A DNA stretch of 25,215 nucleotides from the NCBI GenBank assembly GCA_002423615.1, contig DIKO01000065.1, positions 1 through 25,215 of the forward strand, given 5' to 3'. This DNA comes from Desulfobacteraceae bacterium UBA5616 (GTDB taxonomy: Bacteria; Desulfobacterota; Desulfobacteria; Desulfobacterales; UBA5616). The notes under the pieces are model-generated. The model saw only the letters and a list, made by a program, of their open reading frames with translations, had not been told where the DNA came from and ran no database searches. This document shows, in pieces, positions 9,234 to 16,692 of the stretch. How positions within the stretch are numbered: position 1 is the first letter of the stretch; each line of letters opens with the position of its first letter. A program made the translations under genes and the position numbers.

Positions 9234-10610
9234 TCAATCCGAACGGCTTCGGTATTCGGCGTAAGCGGCAAGCTTTGCCAGGGCATTGGCGCAGCGTTTT
9301 GGATCCGTATAGACGGGTATTCCGTTCCCCAAAAGAGACTTGTAATCCAGGGCTACAACTTCCAGAGGGTGAATGGACGCTATGGCAATAGGTTTTTGAA
9401 TTTCTTTTGCTGCATTGATGATCGTCCGGCAAAACTTGTCCCCTCCCAGGCCGATGACGATGATCATGTCCACATGGTCGTCCCTGTCAATCAGCCGGAT
9501 AACATCTCCATACATCTCCGGCATTTCTATGGCTGCAATGCTTAAATCCACCGGGTTTTGGGCGCTGCTGCCGAACGGCGGGATAATCGCTTTTATTTTT
9601 TCTTCCGTGTGTTTGTTTAATTTGGGTACTTCAAGGCCCAGTTCATAACAGGCATCCACCGCCCCCACGGCCGGTCCACCCGGCCCGGTAACAACGGCTA
9701 CACGGGTTCCCCGGGGCAAAGGCTGGCTGTTGAACATGTAAAGGCAATCCAGGGCCTCTTCAAGGCTGTTGATGCCGATGATGCCGGATCCGTTGAAAAC
9801 ACCCTTCCAGACATGGTGGGTGCCGGCCATGGCGCCCGTGTGGGAGGCGGCGGCTCTTGCGCCTGCTTCCGAAGCGCCGCATTTCCAAGCCAGAATCGGT
9901 TTCTTTTTTGAAATCTCCCTTGCTGACGCATAGAATTTACGCCCATCTCTGATTCCTTCCAGATAGGCGAGAATTATGCTGGTGTCCGGATCTTCCCCCA
10001 GATATTCCAGAAAATCCACGGCATTGAGATCCGCCTCATTGCCGCAGCTGATGGCCTTGCTGAAGTAAACGCCGTTTTCAGTGGCAATTTTGGTAAGCAA
10101 ATCGGCAAAAGAACCGCTCTGGGTGACGATGCCGATGGATCCCTTGTTCATTGCAGGACCCAGGGGAAAGGGGAGATGGGTCGCCGGGCAGTAAATGCCG
10201 AGGCAGTTCGGGCCGATAATCCGGACGCTGTTTTCCCTGGCCATACGAACAAGTTCCTGCTCGCGTATCGTCTGATCATCGCCTTCCAACCCAAAACCGG
10301 CTGAAGTGATAATTACCCCCTTGACGCGTTTTTCGATACATTCGTTCAAGGAATGGATAACGGCTTTCGGCGGCAACAGGATATGAACCAGATCAACCGA
10401 ATGAGGGATATCGGTGATACGGGGATAGGCCTTGAACCCGAGAATCTCATTTTCGCGTGGATTAATCGGATAAATGGTTTCGCAGCCGGCCTCAATGTAC
10501 CGGTCCATAAACATTCTGCCGACTTTCCCGGGGGTACCGGAGGCCCCGACGATGGCAACGGATTTGGCGTGTATGATGGAATCGATTTGCAGCATATTAT
10601 CTTTATTCAT
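9234..10610 (-). CDS. ADP-forming acyl-CoA synthetase, CoA-binding/ligase (alpha) part only
   Basis: The 458-aa product matches the alpha subunit of acetate/acyl-CoA ligase (ADP-forming): N-terminal CoA-binding Rossmann domain (SVAIVGASGTPGKVGRMF, residues 17-34; IIGPNCLGIY, 131-140), then succinyl-CoA-ligase-like flavodoxin domains. The phosphohistidine lies in AASHTGAMAG (H257). The family interconverts acyl-CoA + ADP + Pi and acid + CoA + ATP, giving ATP in anaerobic acid metabolism. The ATP-grasp (beta) part, often fused to give about 700 aa, is absent here and not encoded in this window. It must be elsewhere, or the protein works alone in another role. AAGGGG lies seven bases before the ATG. 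It is 81 bases upstream of the large TPR gene on the same strand, so partial co-transcription is possible. Family call strong; substrate unknown. Confidence 0.9.
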   Translation of the reverse strand: MNKDNMLQIDSIIHAKSVAIVGASGTPGKVGRMFMDRYIEAGCETIYPINPRENEILGFKAYPRITDIPHSVDLVHILLPPKAVIHSLNECIEKRVKGVIITSAGFGLEGDDQTIREQELVRMARENSVRIIGPNCLGIYCPATHLPFPLGPAMNKGSIGIVTQSGSFADLLTKIATENGVYFSKAISCGNEADLNAVDFLEYLGEDPDTSIILAYLEGIRDGRKFYASAREISKKKPILAWKCGASEAGARAAASHTGAMAGTHHVWKGVFNGSGIIGINSLEEALDCLYMFNSQPLPRGTRVAVVTGPGGPAVGAVDACYELGLEVPKLNKHTEEKIKAIIPPFGSSAQNPVDLSIAAIEMPEMYGDVIRLIDRDDHVDMIIVIGLGGDKFCRTIINAAKEIQKPIAIASIHPLEVVALDYKSLLGNGIPVYTDPKRCANALAKLAAYAEYRSRSD

Positions 10611-10761
10611 GATAAAGCCCCTTATTATAAAATATCCTCAGTTGTTTCCCGGTACGCTCAAAATGCCTTCAAAAAAATTTTTTCGCCTGGTTCCGGCATG
10701 CCAGCGGTCATCCAGAGAATTACGATTCAATACCCAGTGATGGAGGCCACCGTCATTGAGC

Positions 10762-10778
10762 GCCCTGAAGGTCAGGGC
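10762..10778. other. Perfect 7-bp hairpin between two minus-strand genes
   Basis: GCCCTGA and TCAGGGC pair perfectly around AGG in the 185-base gap between the YgaP-type gene and the acyl-CoA synthetase gene. No T-run follows on the minus strand. It may limit read-through between the two units or mark an RNA processing site. The rest of the gap shows no coding signal. Confidence 0.3.
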
Positions 10779-10795
10779 TGTTAAATACTGAAAAA

Positions 10796-10990
10796 TCAGC
10801 GTTTCTCCGGTACCCCGAGCTTTCTCAGGATGGCCACCATGGGGCAGGTCTTGGAAAACCCGCTCTGCAGAAGATTCGCCCCCACAAAGGCCGTGAAAAA
10901 ATACCAGTACGGGTGGACCCAGGTCCCCAGTGCCAGGGTGATTAAAATAAATGTTCCCGCGATTACATGCAGCCAGTCATCCATGATCAT
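10796..10990 (-). CDS. YgaP-type (DUF2892) small inner-membrane protein
   Basis: The 64-aa product has two membrane helices (about residues 7-23 and 27-42) and the family pattern LALGTWVHPYWYFFTAFVGA with NLLQSGFSKTCPM and a basic tail ending LRKLGVPEKR. This is the membrane part found in E. coli YgaP next to its rhodanese domain; here no rhodanese domain is attached. The cysteine in KTCPM is typical. AGGCGG lies six bases before the ATG at 10990. It follows the TPR lipoprotein gene by 16 bases, so it is the last gene of the PA2779-like unit. Function of the stand-alone form is unknown; a link to sulfur or thiol handling is only suggested by YgaP. Confidence 0.85.
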   Translation of the reverse strand: MIMDDWLHVIAGTFILITLALGTWVHPYWYFFTAFVGANLLQSGFSKTCPMVAILRKLGVPEKR

Positions 10991-11006
10991 AAAACACCGC
11001 CTTTCG

Positions 11007-11456
11007 TTATCTTTGGTTTTCCGGCAGTTTTAAGCGGATTTGATCCCGGGTGTCCAGATACTCGGGCTTTGCCGCAACGGTGATGGCTTTTTCAATCAAA
11101 TCCCTGGCTTCGAGGTAGTCACCGTTTTTCAACAGGGCATAGGCGAGGTTGTTCATGATATCCGGATTTTCGGGGTTCCGTTTCAAGGCTGCCCGGTAAT
11201 ATTTTATCGATTGATCCAGTTCGGATAATTTAAAATAGACATTTCCCAAATTAAAATAGGGGAGATACGGTCCCTTTTCTTTTTTAATGGCAAGACGGTA
11301 TTCTTTTTCAGCGAGCTTTAATTTACCCTGTTCTTCATAGGCAAAGCCCAGATCATTATGCTGGGAGGCCGTGAGGGTATCGTTGACCACAAGGATGCCC
11401 AGAGAAGAACATCCGGCCAGGGATAAAAACAGGGTAATGAGCAGGATCCGTTTCAT
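11007..11456 (-). CDS. TPR lipoprotein, partner of the C39-like peptidase
   Basis: The protein starts with a lipoprotein signal (MKRILLITLFLSLAGCSS, lipobox LAGC, acylated Cys16), so it should be membrane-anchored outside the cytoplasm. The mature part has about three TPR units, for example SQHNDLGFAYEEQGKLKLAE, PYFNLGNVYFKLSELDQSI and PDIMNNLAYALLKNGDYLEA. Length is 149 aa. ATG 11456 overlaps the stop of the peptidase gene as ATGA, which fixes the start and implies coupled translation. As I recall, in the PA2778 family the C39-like domain and TPRs sit in one chain; here they are split into adjacent genes. TPRs probably present a partner to the peptidase, which is inference. Confidence 0.88.
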   Translation of the reverse strand: MKRILLITLFLSLAGCSSLGILVVNDTLTASQHNDLGFAYEEQGKLKLAEKEYRLAIKKEKGPYLPYFNLGNVYFKLSELDQSIKYYRAALKRNPENPDIMNNLAYALLKNGDYLEARDLIEKAITVAAKPEYLDTRDQIRLKLPENQR

Positions 11457-11947
11457 GGATAGATAATCAGGTAGGGCCGGCCTACCTTTTTCCACATTTT
11501 CTCAAACCGGGGATATTCGAATAATACCGAAGGGTTTCTTCCATCATGAGCGATAAAACCCTTTTCATCATAGCCGAATACCACGATATAATGGGGTTTT
11601 GCGGCAAGCCAGATGCCCAGATCCATCAGTACGATAACCGGTCTGCGGGAACGGATACTGTTTTTTATCGTATCAGGGGTCCCCTGCCCGCTTTCCGTCC
11701 TGAACCCGGTCTTTTCGGCAAAATTTTCAAGATCGGTAATCAGGCTTCCCTTCAGGTTTTCGTTATAGGTTTCCCGGATAATCCATGAAATGTCAACCTG
11801 CTTCCCGTAATAGGCAAAAACGCTCGCAAGGGAAGACGGGCCGCACTGATACCGGTCCTGTTTGAAAAAAGGAACGCCTTCAATGCGGTAAGCGGCCGGG
11901 CTTACAGCCAGTATGAAAACAAGTAAAGTTCCCCAGAATGAATTCAA
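11453..11947 (-). CDS. C39-like cysteine peptidase (PA2778-type), exported
   Basis: The 164-residue product has a papain-like C39 core: FFKQDRYQCGPSSLASVFAY with Gln30 and nucleophile Cys35, and His119 in KPHYIVVFGYD with an Asp (D135) following in AHDGRNP. C39 enzymes cut after double-glycine leaders, but stand-alone exported relatives such as PA2778 have no known substrate. A hydrophobic N-terminus (LLVFILAVSPAAY) could export it, though no positive charge precedes it. The only upstream start before an in-frame stop is a TTG at 11947 with no clear ribosome-binding site; initiation probably depends on coupling to the PA2779-like gene, whose stop is eight bases away. The stop overlaps the TPR lipoprotein ATG. 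Family call good; the start is the weak point. Confidence 0.83.
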   Translation of the reverse strand: MNSFWGTLLVFILAVSPAAYRIEGVPFFKQDRYQCGPSSLASVFAYYGKQVDISWIIRETYNENLKGSLITDLENFAEKTGFRTESGQGTPDTIKNSIRSRRPVIVLMDLGIWLAAKPHYIVVFGYDEKGFIAHDGRNPSVLFEYPRFEKMWKKVGRPYLIIYP

Positions 11948-11955
11948 AAGTTATA

Positions 11956-12351
11956 TTATCGGACGATGATCTCTTTGTTTAAAAGTCTCAGAATGACAAT
12001 AACCAGAAATACAATTAAAAGTACGCCCACTATAAAACCAATCCCGTCGCCCCCGGCTAAAACAGAATCCGAGGCCTGGGCCAACAGGTGTATCTGGTGA
12101 TCATTCATTTGACTTATTTTGTCTTTAATTTCAAAAGGTTTTAAACCATATGCCTGCAGTTTGTCGGTTACGATCTGATTTTCCAGGGCGCGTTGAATTT
12201 TATGGATCTCCATTTGCCTTGTCCGGCTTAAACCGGATTCATCGGATAAACGCGATCCCATCAAGCCCGCCATGGCCGGAGAGGTCCAAAATACAACGAG
12301 ATAGGCGGCAATACACAGTACAAGCATGGAGTTTCTGAAGTTTTTTAACAT
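11956..12351 (-). CDS. PA2779-family small membrane protein
   Basis: The 131-aa product has an N-terminal signal or membrane segment (SMLVLCIAAYLVVFWTSPAMA), a helical charged middle (IQRALENQIVTDKLQAYGLK, then ISQMNDHQIHLLAQ), a glycine motif (LAGGDGIGF) and a C-terminal membrane helix (VGVLLIVFLVIVILRLLN). This order matches the PA2779 family, found beside a PA2778-type peptidase as here. The ATG at 12351 has AGGAGG eight bases upstream; the ATG two codons earlier sits only two bases from it and is unlikely. It probably works at the membrane with the peptidase and TPR lipoprotein, but no activity is known to me. It leads a four-gene unit, and its leader carries an inverted repeat touching the ribosome-binding site. 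Confidence 0.83.
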   Translation of the reverse strand: MLKNFRNSMLVLCIAAYLVVFWTSPAMAGLMGSRLSDESGLSRTRQMEIHKIQRALENQIVTDKLQAYGLKPFEIKDKISQMNDHQIHLLAQASDSVLAGGDGIGFIVGVLLIVFLVIVILRLLNKEIIVR

Positions 12352-12359
12352 GATCATAT

Positions 12360-12400
12360 CCTCCTGTTAAGATGGTTTTTCCCGTAGTGTCGCATCTTAA
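12360..12400 (-). promoter_or_regulatory. Leader inverted repeat next to the ribosome-binding site of the PA2779-type gene
   Basis: On the plus strand TTAAGATG (12367-12374) and CATCTTAA (12393-12400) are perfect complements with an 18-base loop. The Shine-Dalgarno AGGAGG (complement of 12360-12365) is one base from the inner arm. In mRNA this forms an 8-bp hairpin ending just before the ribosome-binding site, a layout that could tune translation. It is also compatible with a dimeric repressor site. The repeat is seen directly; its role is inferred. Confidence 0.4.
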
Positions 12401-12413
12401 AAAATCTTCATGG

Positions 12414-12427
12414 TGATAAAATTATCA
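12414..12427. promoter_or_regulatory. 14-bp palindrome, possible operator
   Basis: TGATAA-AA-TTATCA is a perfect palindrome 63-76 bases before the PA2779-type ATG, in an A/T-rich stretch where a promoter would be expected. It resembles half of a Fur-type site (TGATAATnATTATCA) but is one base short. No convincing -35/-10 pair was found near it. It is a candidate repressor site only. Confidence 0.3.
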
Positions 12428-12597
12428 TAGGCGAAATAAAAAAACCATACTCTTTTGCAGCAAATTTAACGCTTGTCTTTTCATCCTGCTTCTGAAAAAC
12501 TTCATTTCATGAAAAGCTGATGTGGGATTGAAAAACCCTTCTCTGCTGTTAACGGGGAGAGCGAAACCTCACCCCCGATTATCATGCCATAAAATCA

Positions 12598-13461
12598 ATG
12601 ATCGAACTCTATCGAAATCTATCCCGGGAACAGATGGAAATCTGCAGCCTGGTATTAAGCGCTTCGGGCATTTACCACCGGACCCGAAACGGAAACACCG
12701 GCCGGCAGATCTGGATCAGAAGCCGGGATTTGTCCCGTGCTCTGGCCGGGATGGATGCTTATTTTAAGGAAAACCCCGATCGTTCATTTGAAGAAACCCC
12801 TCAAGAAAGATCACGCGGATTTTCTTATGCCGGCCTCTGGGCGGCACTTGTCCTTTTGGCCTTTTACCTTGCCGTGGGAGATGACCGCCGGGTCTTTAAT
12901 GAATTTTTCGGTTCATCGGCGGAACACATCCTCAAGGGGGAGGTTTATCGCATGGTCACTTCCCTGTTTCTTCATGTGGATGCGGTCCATCTTACGGGAA
13001 ATTTAACGGCAATAAGCGTCTTCGGATCTGCCGTCTGCAGCATCCATGGGGCTGGTCTGGGAATGCTGCTGATTCTTTTTTCCGGTTTTCTGGGAAATGG
13101 GATCAATGCCCTGGTGTATCAGAGCGCGCATACCGCCGTTGGGGCCTCCACAGCGGTTTTCGGGGCCATCGGCCTGCTTTCCGCCAGGGGTTTCTGGGAC
13201 AAAATGGCGCTGCCCGGCCGGCATATCCGGGCCTGGCTCCCCCTGGGCGCGGGTCTGGCCCTTCTGGCCCTTCTGGGCTCCGGTGAAGGACGGGTGGATG
13301 TTCTGGCGCATCTATTCGGGTTTATGGCAGGGATCGTCCTTGAAACAGCGTATTTTTTAGGAGTCAAAAAGGAAATTACCGGATATGGGCAGGTGGTGTG
13401 CATGGGGTTGGTCGCCGGTATCGCCGCATTGTCCTGGATTCTGCCGCTTTGGATTTTATAG
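12598..13461 (+). CDS. Rhomboid-family intramembrane serine protease
   Basis: The 287-aa protein has a soluble N-terminal part of about 75 residues and then six or seven membrane helices. The rhomboid catalytic pair is present: Ser184 in VGASTAVFG (GxSx motif, helix 4) and His238 in DVLAHLFGFMAG (helix 6). The helix-2 motif HVDAVHLTGN supplies H131 and the oxyanion Asn135. Rhomboids cut membrane-anchored proteins inside the bilayer. ATG 12598 is the first possible start after an in-frame stop at 12550; it lacks a clear ribosome-binding site, and Met13 (12634) is an alternative. It faces away from the PA2779-like unit. No substrate can be named. Confidence 0.9.
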   Translation: MIELYRNLSREQMEICSLVLSASGIYHRTRNGNTGRQIWIRSRDLSRALAGMDAYFKENPDRSFEETPQERSRGFSYAGLWAALVLLAFYLAVGDDRRVFNEFFGSSAEHILKGEVYRMVTSLFLHVDAVHLTGNLTAISVFGSAVCSIHGAGLGMLLILFSGFLGNGINALVYQSAHTAVGASTAVFGAIGLLSARGFWDKMALPGRHIRAWLPLGAGLALLALLGSGEGRVDVLAHLFGFMAGIVLETAYFLGVKKEITGYGQVVCMGLVAGIAALSWILPLWIL

Positions 13462-13587
13462 CGGCCTGAAGGCACTTTTAACCAATTTCATCAGGAGGTA
13501 TTCAAATAAGGAAGGGGCACTGGCCTTTGTTGAAAAAAGAGCGCCCATCTTCAAGGGAAAATAAACCTCGATTTTATTTTTTTGCAT

Positions 13588-14289
13588 ATGGTTTTCAATT
13601 CTTTTGAGTTTGCTGTCTTTTTTGCCGCTGTTTTCGGCCTTTGCCTTATTTTGCCGCATAAATGGCGGAACCGGATGCTGCTGGGGGCCAGTTATTATTT
13701 TTACGCTTCCTGGGACTGGCGGTTTCTCCTGTTAATCTGGTTTACGACCCTTCTGGATTTTTTTTCCGGACTTCGGATCGATAACACCACTGAACAAAAC
13801 ATCAGGCGGCTGTATCTTGTCATCAGCATCTGCGCCAACTTGACCATTCTCGGTTTTTTCAAATACTTCAATTTTTTTGCAGACAGCCTGCACGACTTTC
13901 TGGCAGTCTGGGGCGTTTCCTTCAATCCTTTCTTCATCGATGTTGTCCTTCCGGTCGGCATTTCCTTTTATACGTTTAAATCCATGAGCTATACCCTGGA
14001 CGTATACAGGAAGGAGATACGGGCGACGCGCAGTTTGCCGGAATATGCGCTGTTTGTAGCGTTCTTTCCCCAACTGCTGGCAGGCCCCATAGAGCGGGCG
14101 AAAGACCTGCTTTCCCAGATCGGCAGTCCCGGGAAATACGATCTTGAAAATATTTATCAAGGCGCCTTTTTGATTTTCTGGGGTCTTTTTCAGAAAATTT
14201 TCATCGCAGACCATCTGGCCCGGATCGTAGACCCGGTATTTTCGGCCCATCCGCCGTATAACGGCTTAAAGGATATGCCGATAAAGTAA
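13588..14289 (+). pseudogene. Truncated MBOAT-family O-acyltransferase (AlgI-like), 5' part
   Basis: The reading frame starts like AlgI-type membrane-bound O-acyltransferases (MVFNSFEFAVFFAAVFGLCL, then WRNRMLLGASYYFYASW). It continues through KYFNFFADSL, LPVGISFYTFKSMSYTLDVY and FVAFFPQLLAGPIERA, all canonical. After HPPYNGL it changes abruptly to KDMPIK and stops at 233 aa, about half the usual 470-500. The missing half holds the catalytic histidine, so the product should be inactive. Directly after the break another frame reads as the C-terminal end of an SGNH hydrolase, so a deletion has joined two genes of an acetyl-transfer locus near 14268. ATG 13588 matches the family start; an in-frame TTG lies two codons earlier. 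An assembly join cannot be excluded. Confidence 0.85.
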
Positions 14290-14507
14290 CGCTTGAGATC
14301 AACAGGATTATCAAGCTGAGGGGCCTGACCTGTCCCGATTCTTTCTATCTCGATACGCCCGCGCTGATGCGGTCCTATTATCCGGAAATGGAAGGCAAGA
14401 AAATCCTGTTTGAGGATACCACGCACTGGGTGGAAACAGGGCATGAAATGGTTGCGGAAAAACTTGTGCAACCGGTTTTGTCTCTGATTAAAAAAAGGAG
14501 CCCATAA
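14264..14507 (+). pseudogene. 3' remnant of an SGNH/GDSL-type hydrolase (AlgX/AlgJ-like context)
   Basis: In another frame from the MBOAT fragment, about 80 codons read LKGYADKVTLEINRIIKLRG, CPDSFYLDTPALMRSYYP and FEDTTHWVETGHEMVAEKL, closing QPVLSLIKKRSP and TAA at 14505-14507. The D-x2-H pair (DTTH) followed by W...GH...VAE is the block-V region of SGNH hydrolases, which place the catalytic Asp and His there. The N-terminal part with the GDSL serine is missing, and there is no start codon or ribosome-binding site of its own. Such hydrolases often lie next to MBOAT O-acyltransferases in polysaccharide acetylation loci, which fits a deletion between the two genes. It is a dead fragment unless the join is artefactual. 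Confidence 0.7.
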
Positions 14508-14616
14508 ATACCGTCACTATCTGAATTTGTGATAGGTGAATTCCACATACCTCACCCGATCTGAAATCACCTCACCGGATTTTGGACTCGGAGCGCTGAA
14601 ACTTGACATACGATCT

Positions 14617-15771
14617 TCAACGGATCGAATGATATCCTCCCTGCACCCCCTTTTTTGAGAGCACGATTTGCCATACCTGGATGTTTCTCGCACGAAAGGC
14701 GCCGGCGCAGGACAGGAGGTAGTATCTCCACATCCGGTAGAATCCTTCATCATAACGGGATTTCATGCGTTCAAAATTATCATGCCAGGCCATGAGTGTC
14801 TTGTCGTAGTCGGCGCTGAAATTGTGCCAGTCCTCCATGATCAGAAGACCTTCGAGGGCTTTTCCGATCTGTTTGATGGACGGCAGCATGCCGTTGGGGA
14901 AAATGTACTTGTTCATCCAGGGCTCCACCGAGGTCACCGACCGGTTTCCGCCGATGGTGTGCAGTAAAAAAATTCCGCCGTCCCTCAGGCAGTTATGAAC
15001 AATCTTGATATATTCCCGATAATTCTTGCAGCCGACATGTTCAAACATGCCCAGAGATACGATATGGTCGAATTTTTCGTTCACATTCCGGTAATCCTGC
15101 AACCTGATTTCCACAGGAAGGCCCCGGCAGAGTTGGGTACCCAGAACCGCCTGTTCCTCTGATACCGTGATGCCGACGACCTCGACATCGTAATGTTCCG
15201 CGGCGTATTTTGGGAAACTGCCCCAGCCGCAGCCGATATCCAGCAGCCTCATGCCGGGTTTCAGCTGGAGCTTCCGGCAGACCAGATCCAGTTTTTTTTC
15301 CTGGGCTTCCTCCAAAGAGGCCGCATTGCGCCAGTACCCACAACTATAGACCATCCGGTTGTCCAGCATTCCCCTGAAGAGATCGTTGCCCAGATCGTAA
15401 TGCCTTTCGCCGACCTGAAATGCTCTGGCTCGGGATTGCATATTGAAAATCCTGGAGCCTAAGGCATGGAACATCAGGGATGGGTTTTGTCGAACCTGAT
15501 GGTCAATTTCATACTTGAGAATCCTGAAAAAGAATTCGTCGAGCTTCTCGCAGTCCCACCACTTGTCAATGTAAGATTCCCCAAGACCCATCGAACCCTG
15601 GGACAGGACCCTTGCATAAAAATTTTCATTCCTGATCCGGATGTCCCATGGATGATGACCGTTGACGGCTATGCCTGCAGTTGAAAATATTTTTTCAACG
15701 GTATTTTTGAGCCTGGGTGATTTCACTTCATCAGCCTTGTCGGTTGAGGGGTGAAACCTGAGAGGCTTCAT
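14617..15771 (-). CDS. cfa: Cyclopropane-fatty-acyl-phospholipid synthase
   Basis: The 384-aa protein is collinear with E. coli Cfa (382 aa). It has an N-terminal lipid-binding domain (GSMGLGESYIDKWWDCEKLD), the active-site loop FQVGERHYDLGNDLF (118-132) and VYSCGYW with conserved Cys144. The SAM-binding motif is LLDIGCGWGSF (176-186), followed by SLGMFEHVG with a conserved Glu and the His of LLHTIGG. It adds a methylene from S-adenosylmethionine to double bonds of membrane phospholipid acyl chains at the inner membrane. Its ATG overlaps the stop of the FabK/NMO-like gene (ATGA), so it is the last gene of an SDR - flavoprotein - Cfa unit, suggesting a joint role in acyl-chain or membrane lipid chemistry. 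All key motifs are intact. Confidence 0.95.
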   Translation of the reverse strand: MKPLRFHPSTDKADEVKSPRLKNTVEKIFSTAGIAVNGHHPWDIRIRNENFYARVLSQGSMGLGESYIDKWWDCEKLDEFFFRILKYEIDHQVRQNPSLMFHALGSRIFNMQSRARAFQVGERHYDLGNDLFRGMLDNRMVYSCGYWRNAASLEEAQEKKLDLVCRKLQLKPGMRLLDIGCGWGSFPKYAAEHYDVEVVGITVSEEQAVLGTQLCRGLPVEIRLQDYRNVNEKFDHIVSLGMFEHVGCKNYREYIKIVHNCLRDGGIFLLHTIGGNRSVTSVEPWMNKYIFPNGMLPSIKQIGKALEGLLIMEDWHNFSADYDKTLMAWHDNFERMKSRYDEGFYRMWRYYLLSCAGAFRARNIQVWQIVLSKKGVQGGYHSIR

Positions 15772-16658
15772 GCTCTGACCATTTCTTCGATAATCTGTTT
15801 TACGGAAAGGATGTCGTGAACCAGTCCAGCGACCTCGCCCGCCGCCAGAACACCCGCGGACAGGTCACCCTGGAGCCATGAGGCGTTCGTAGAAGTTCCA
15901 CCGAAGCCGAATTGGGGTTTTACCTCTCCCCGGATGATTTCCTCTGCCAGAGGCGTTCTCAAGGCCCTGACCTGAAAGGGACCGACATTGATCAGGCAGG
16001 TGCCGGTTTCGTCAAATTCCACCAGCGTGTTTTTGTAGTTCAGATGGGCGATGCACTCCCGGCTGGCGATAAACCGGGTTCCCACCTGGACGCCATGCGC
16101 CCCGAGCGCCATTGCCGCCCTGAACCCCCGGGAATCTCCGATGCCACCGGCGGCGATGACCGGGACGTTCACGGCATCCACCACGGCCGGAACCAGGACC
16201 ATGGTGGAGACGCCGTTAAACCCCTGAATGCCCCCGGACTCCGACCCTTCGGCGATGATGGCGTCGGCGCCCAGGCTTTCGGCTTTCCTGGCCACGGAAA
16301 CCGTGGGAACCACCACCAGGGCCTTGATTCCCCGTTCGTGCAGATAGGGAATCAGGGTTTTCGGGGAACCACCGGAAACCGTGGCGACACCAATGCCCTC
16401 TTCGGCCAGGATTTCGGCGATTTTAGGGGTCAGCGGACTCATCACCTGGAGATTGGCGCCAAAGGGTTTTTGGGTCAATTTCCGGGTGTCCCGGATCTGT
16501 TTTCTGACCATTTCCGGGTCCGGGGCAAAGGCTGTTGCCAGAATCCCCACTCCCCCCGCTTCGGAAACCGCTGCAACCATTTCCGGGTTGCTGATATTGC
16601 CCATGGCCCCCTGAAGTACGGGATACGTGCACTTTAATAATTCGCAGACGGGATTCAT
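15768..16658 (-). CDS. Nitronate monooxygenase / FabK-like FMN flavoprotein
   Basis: The 296-aa TIM-barrel flavoprotein opens with CELLKCTYPVLQGAMGNISN and shows the FMN-phosphate sites VIAAGGIGDSRGFRAAMALG and AHGVQVGTRFIA. These mark the 2-nitropropane dioxygenase/FabK superfamily (COG2070). The motif that usually reads GxEAGGH is GSESGGI here (Ile144), so the common catalytic His is absent. Either nitronate oxidation or enoyl-thioester reduction is possible; neighbouring SDR and Cfa genes favour acyl chemistry. ATG 16658 has GGAG nine bases upstream and aligns with the family start; an in-frame extension to 16766 looks non-homologous. Second gene of the unit, 34 bases after the SDR stop and overlapping cfa by ATGA. 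Family call sure, reaction unsure. Confidence 0.88.
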   Translation of the reverse strand: MNPVCELLKCTYPVLQGAMGNISNPEMVAAVSEAGGVGILATAFAPDPEMVRKQIRDTRKLTQKPFGANLQVMSPLTPKIAEILAEEGIGVATVSGGSPKTLIPYLHERGIKALVVVPTVSVARKAESLGADAIIAEGSESGGIQGFNGVSTMVLVPAVVDAVNVPVIAAGGIGDSRGFRAAMALGAHGVQVGTRFIASRECIAHLNYKNTLVEFDETGTCLINVGPFQVRALRTPLAEEIIRGEVKPQFGFGGTSTNASWLQGDLSAGVLAAGEVAGLVHDILSVKQIIEEMVRA

Positions 16659-16692
16659 TTTTGTTTCTCCGCTTATAATTGTCGAAAAGGCA

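Noticed and set aside
13456..13659. Small minus-strand frame between rhomboid and MBOAT genes
   Set aside because: It overlaps both the end of the rhomboid gene and the start of the MBOAT frame, with no ribosome-binding site or recognisable domain.
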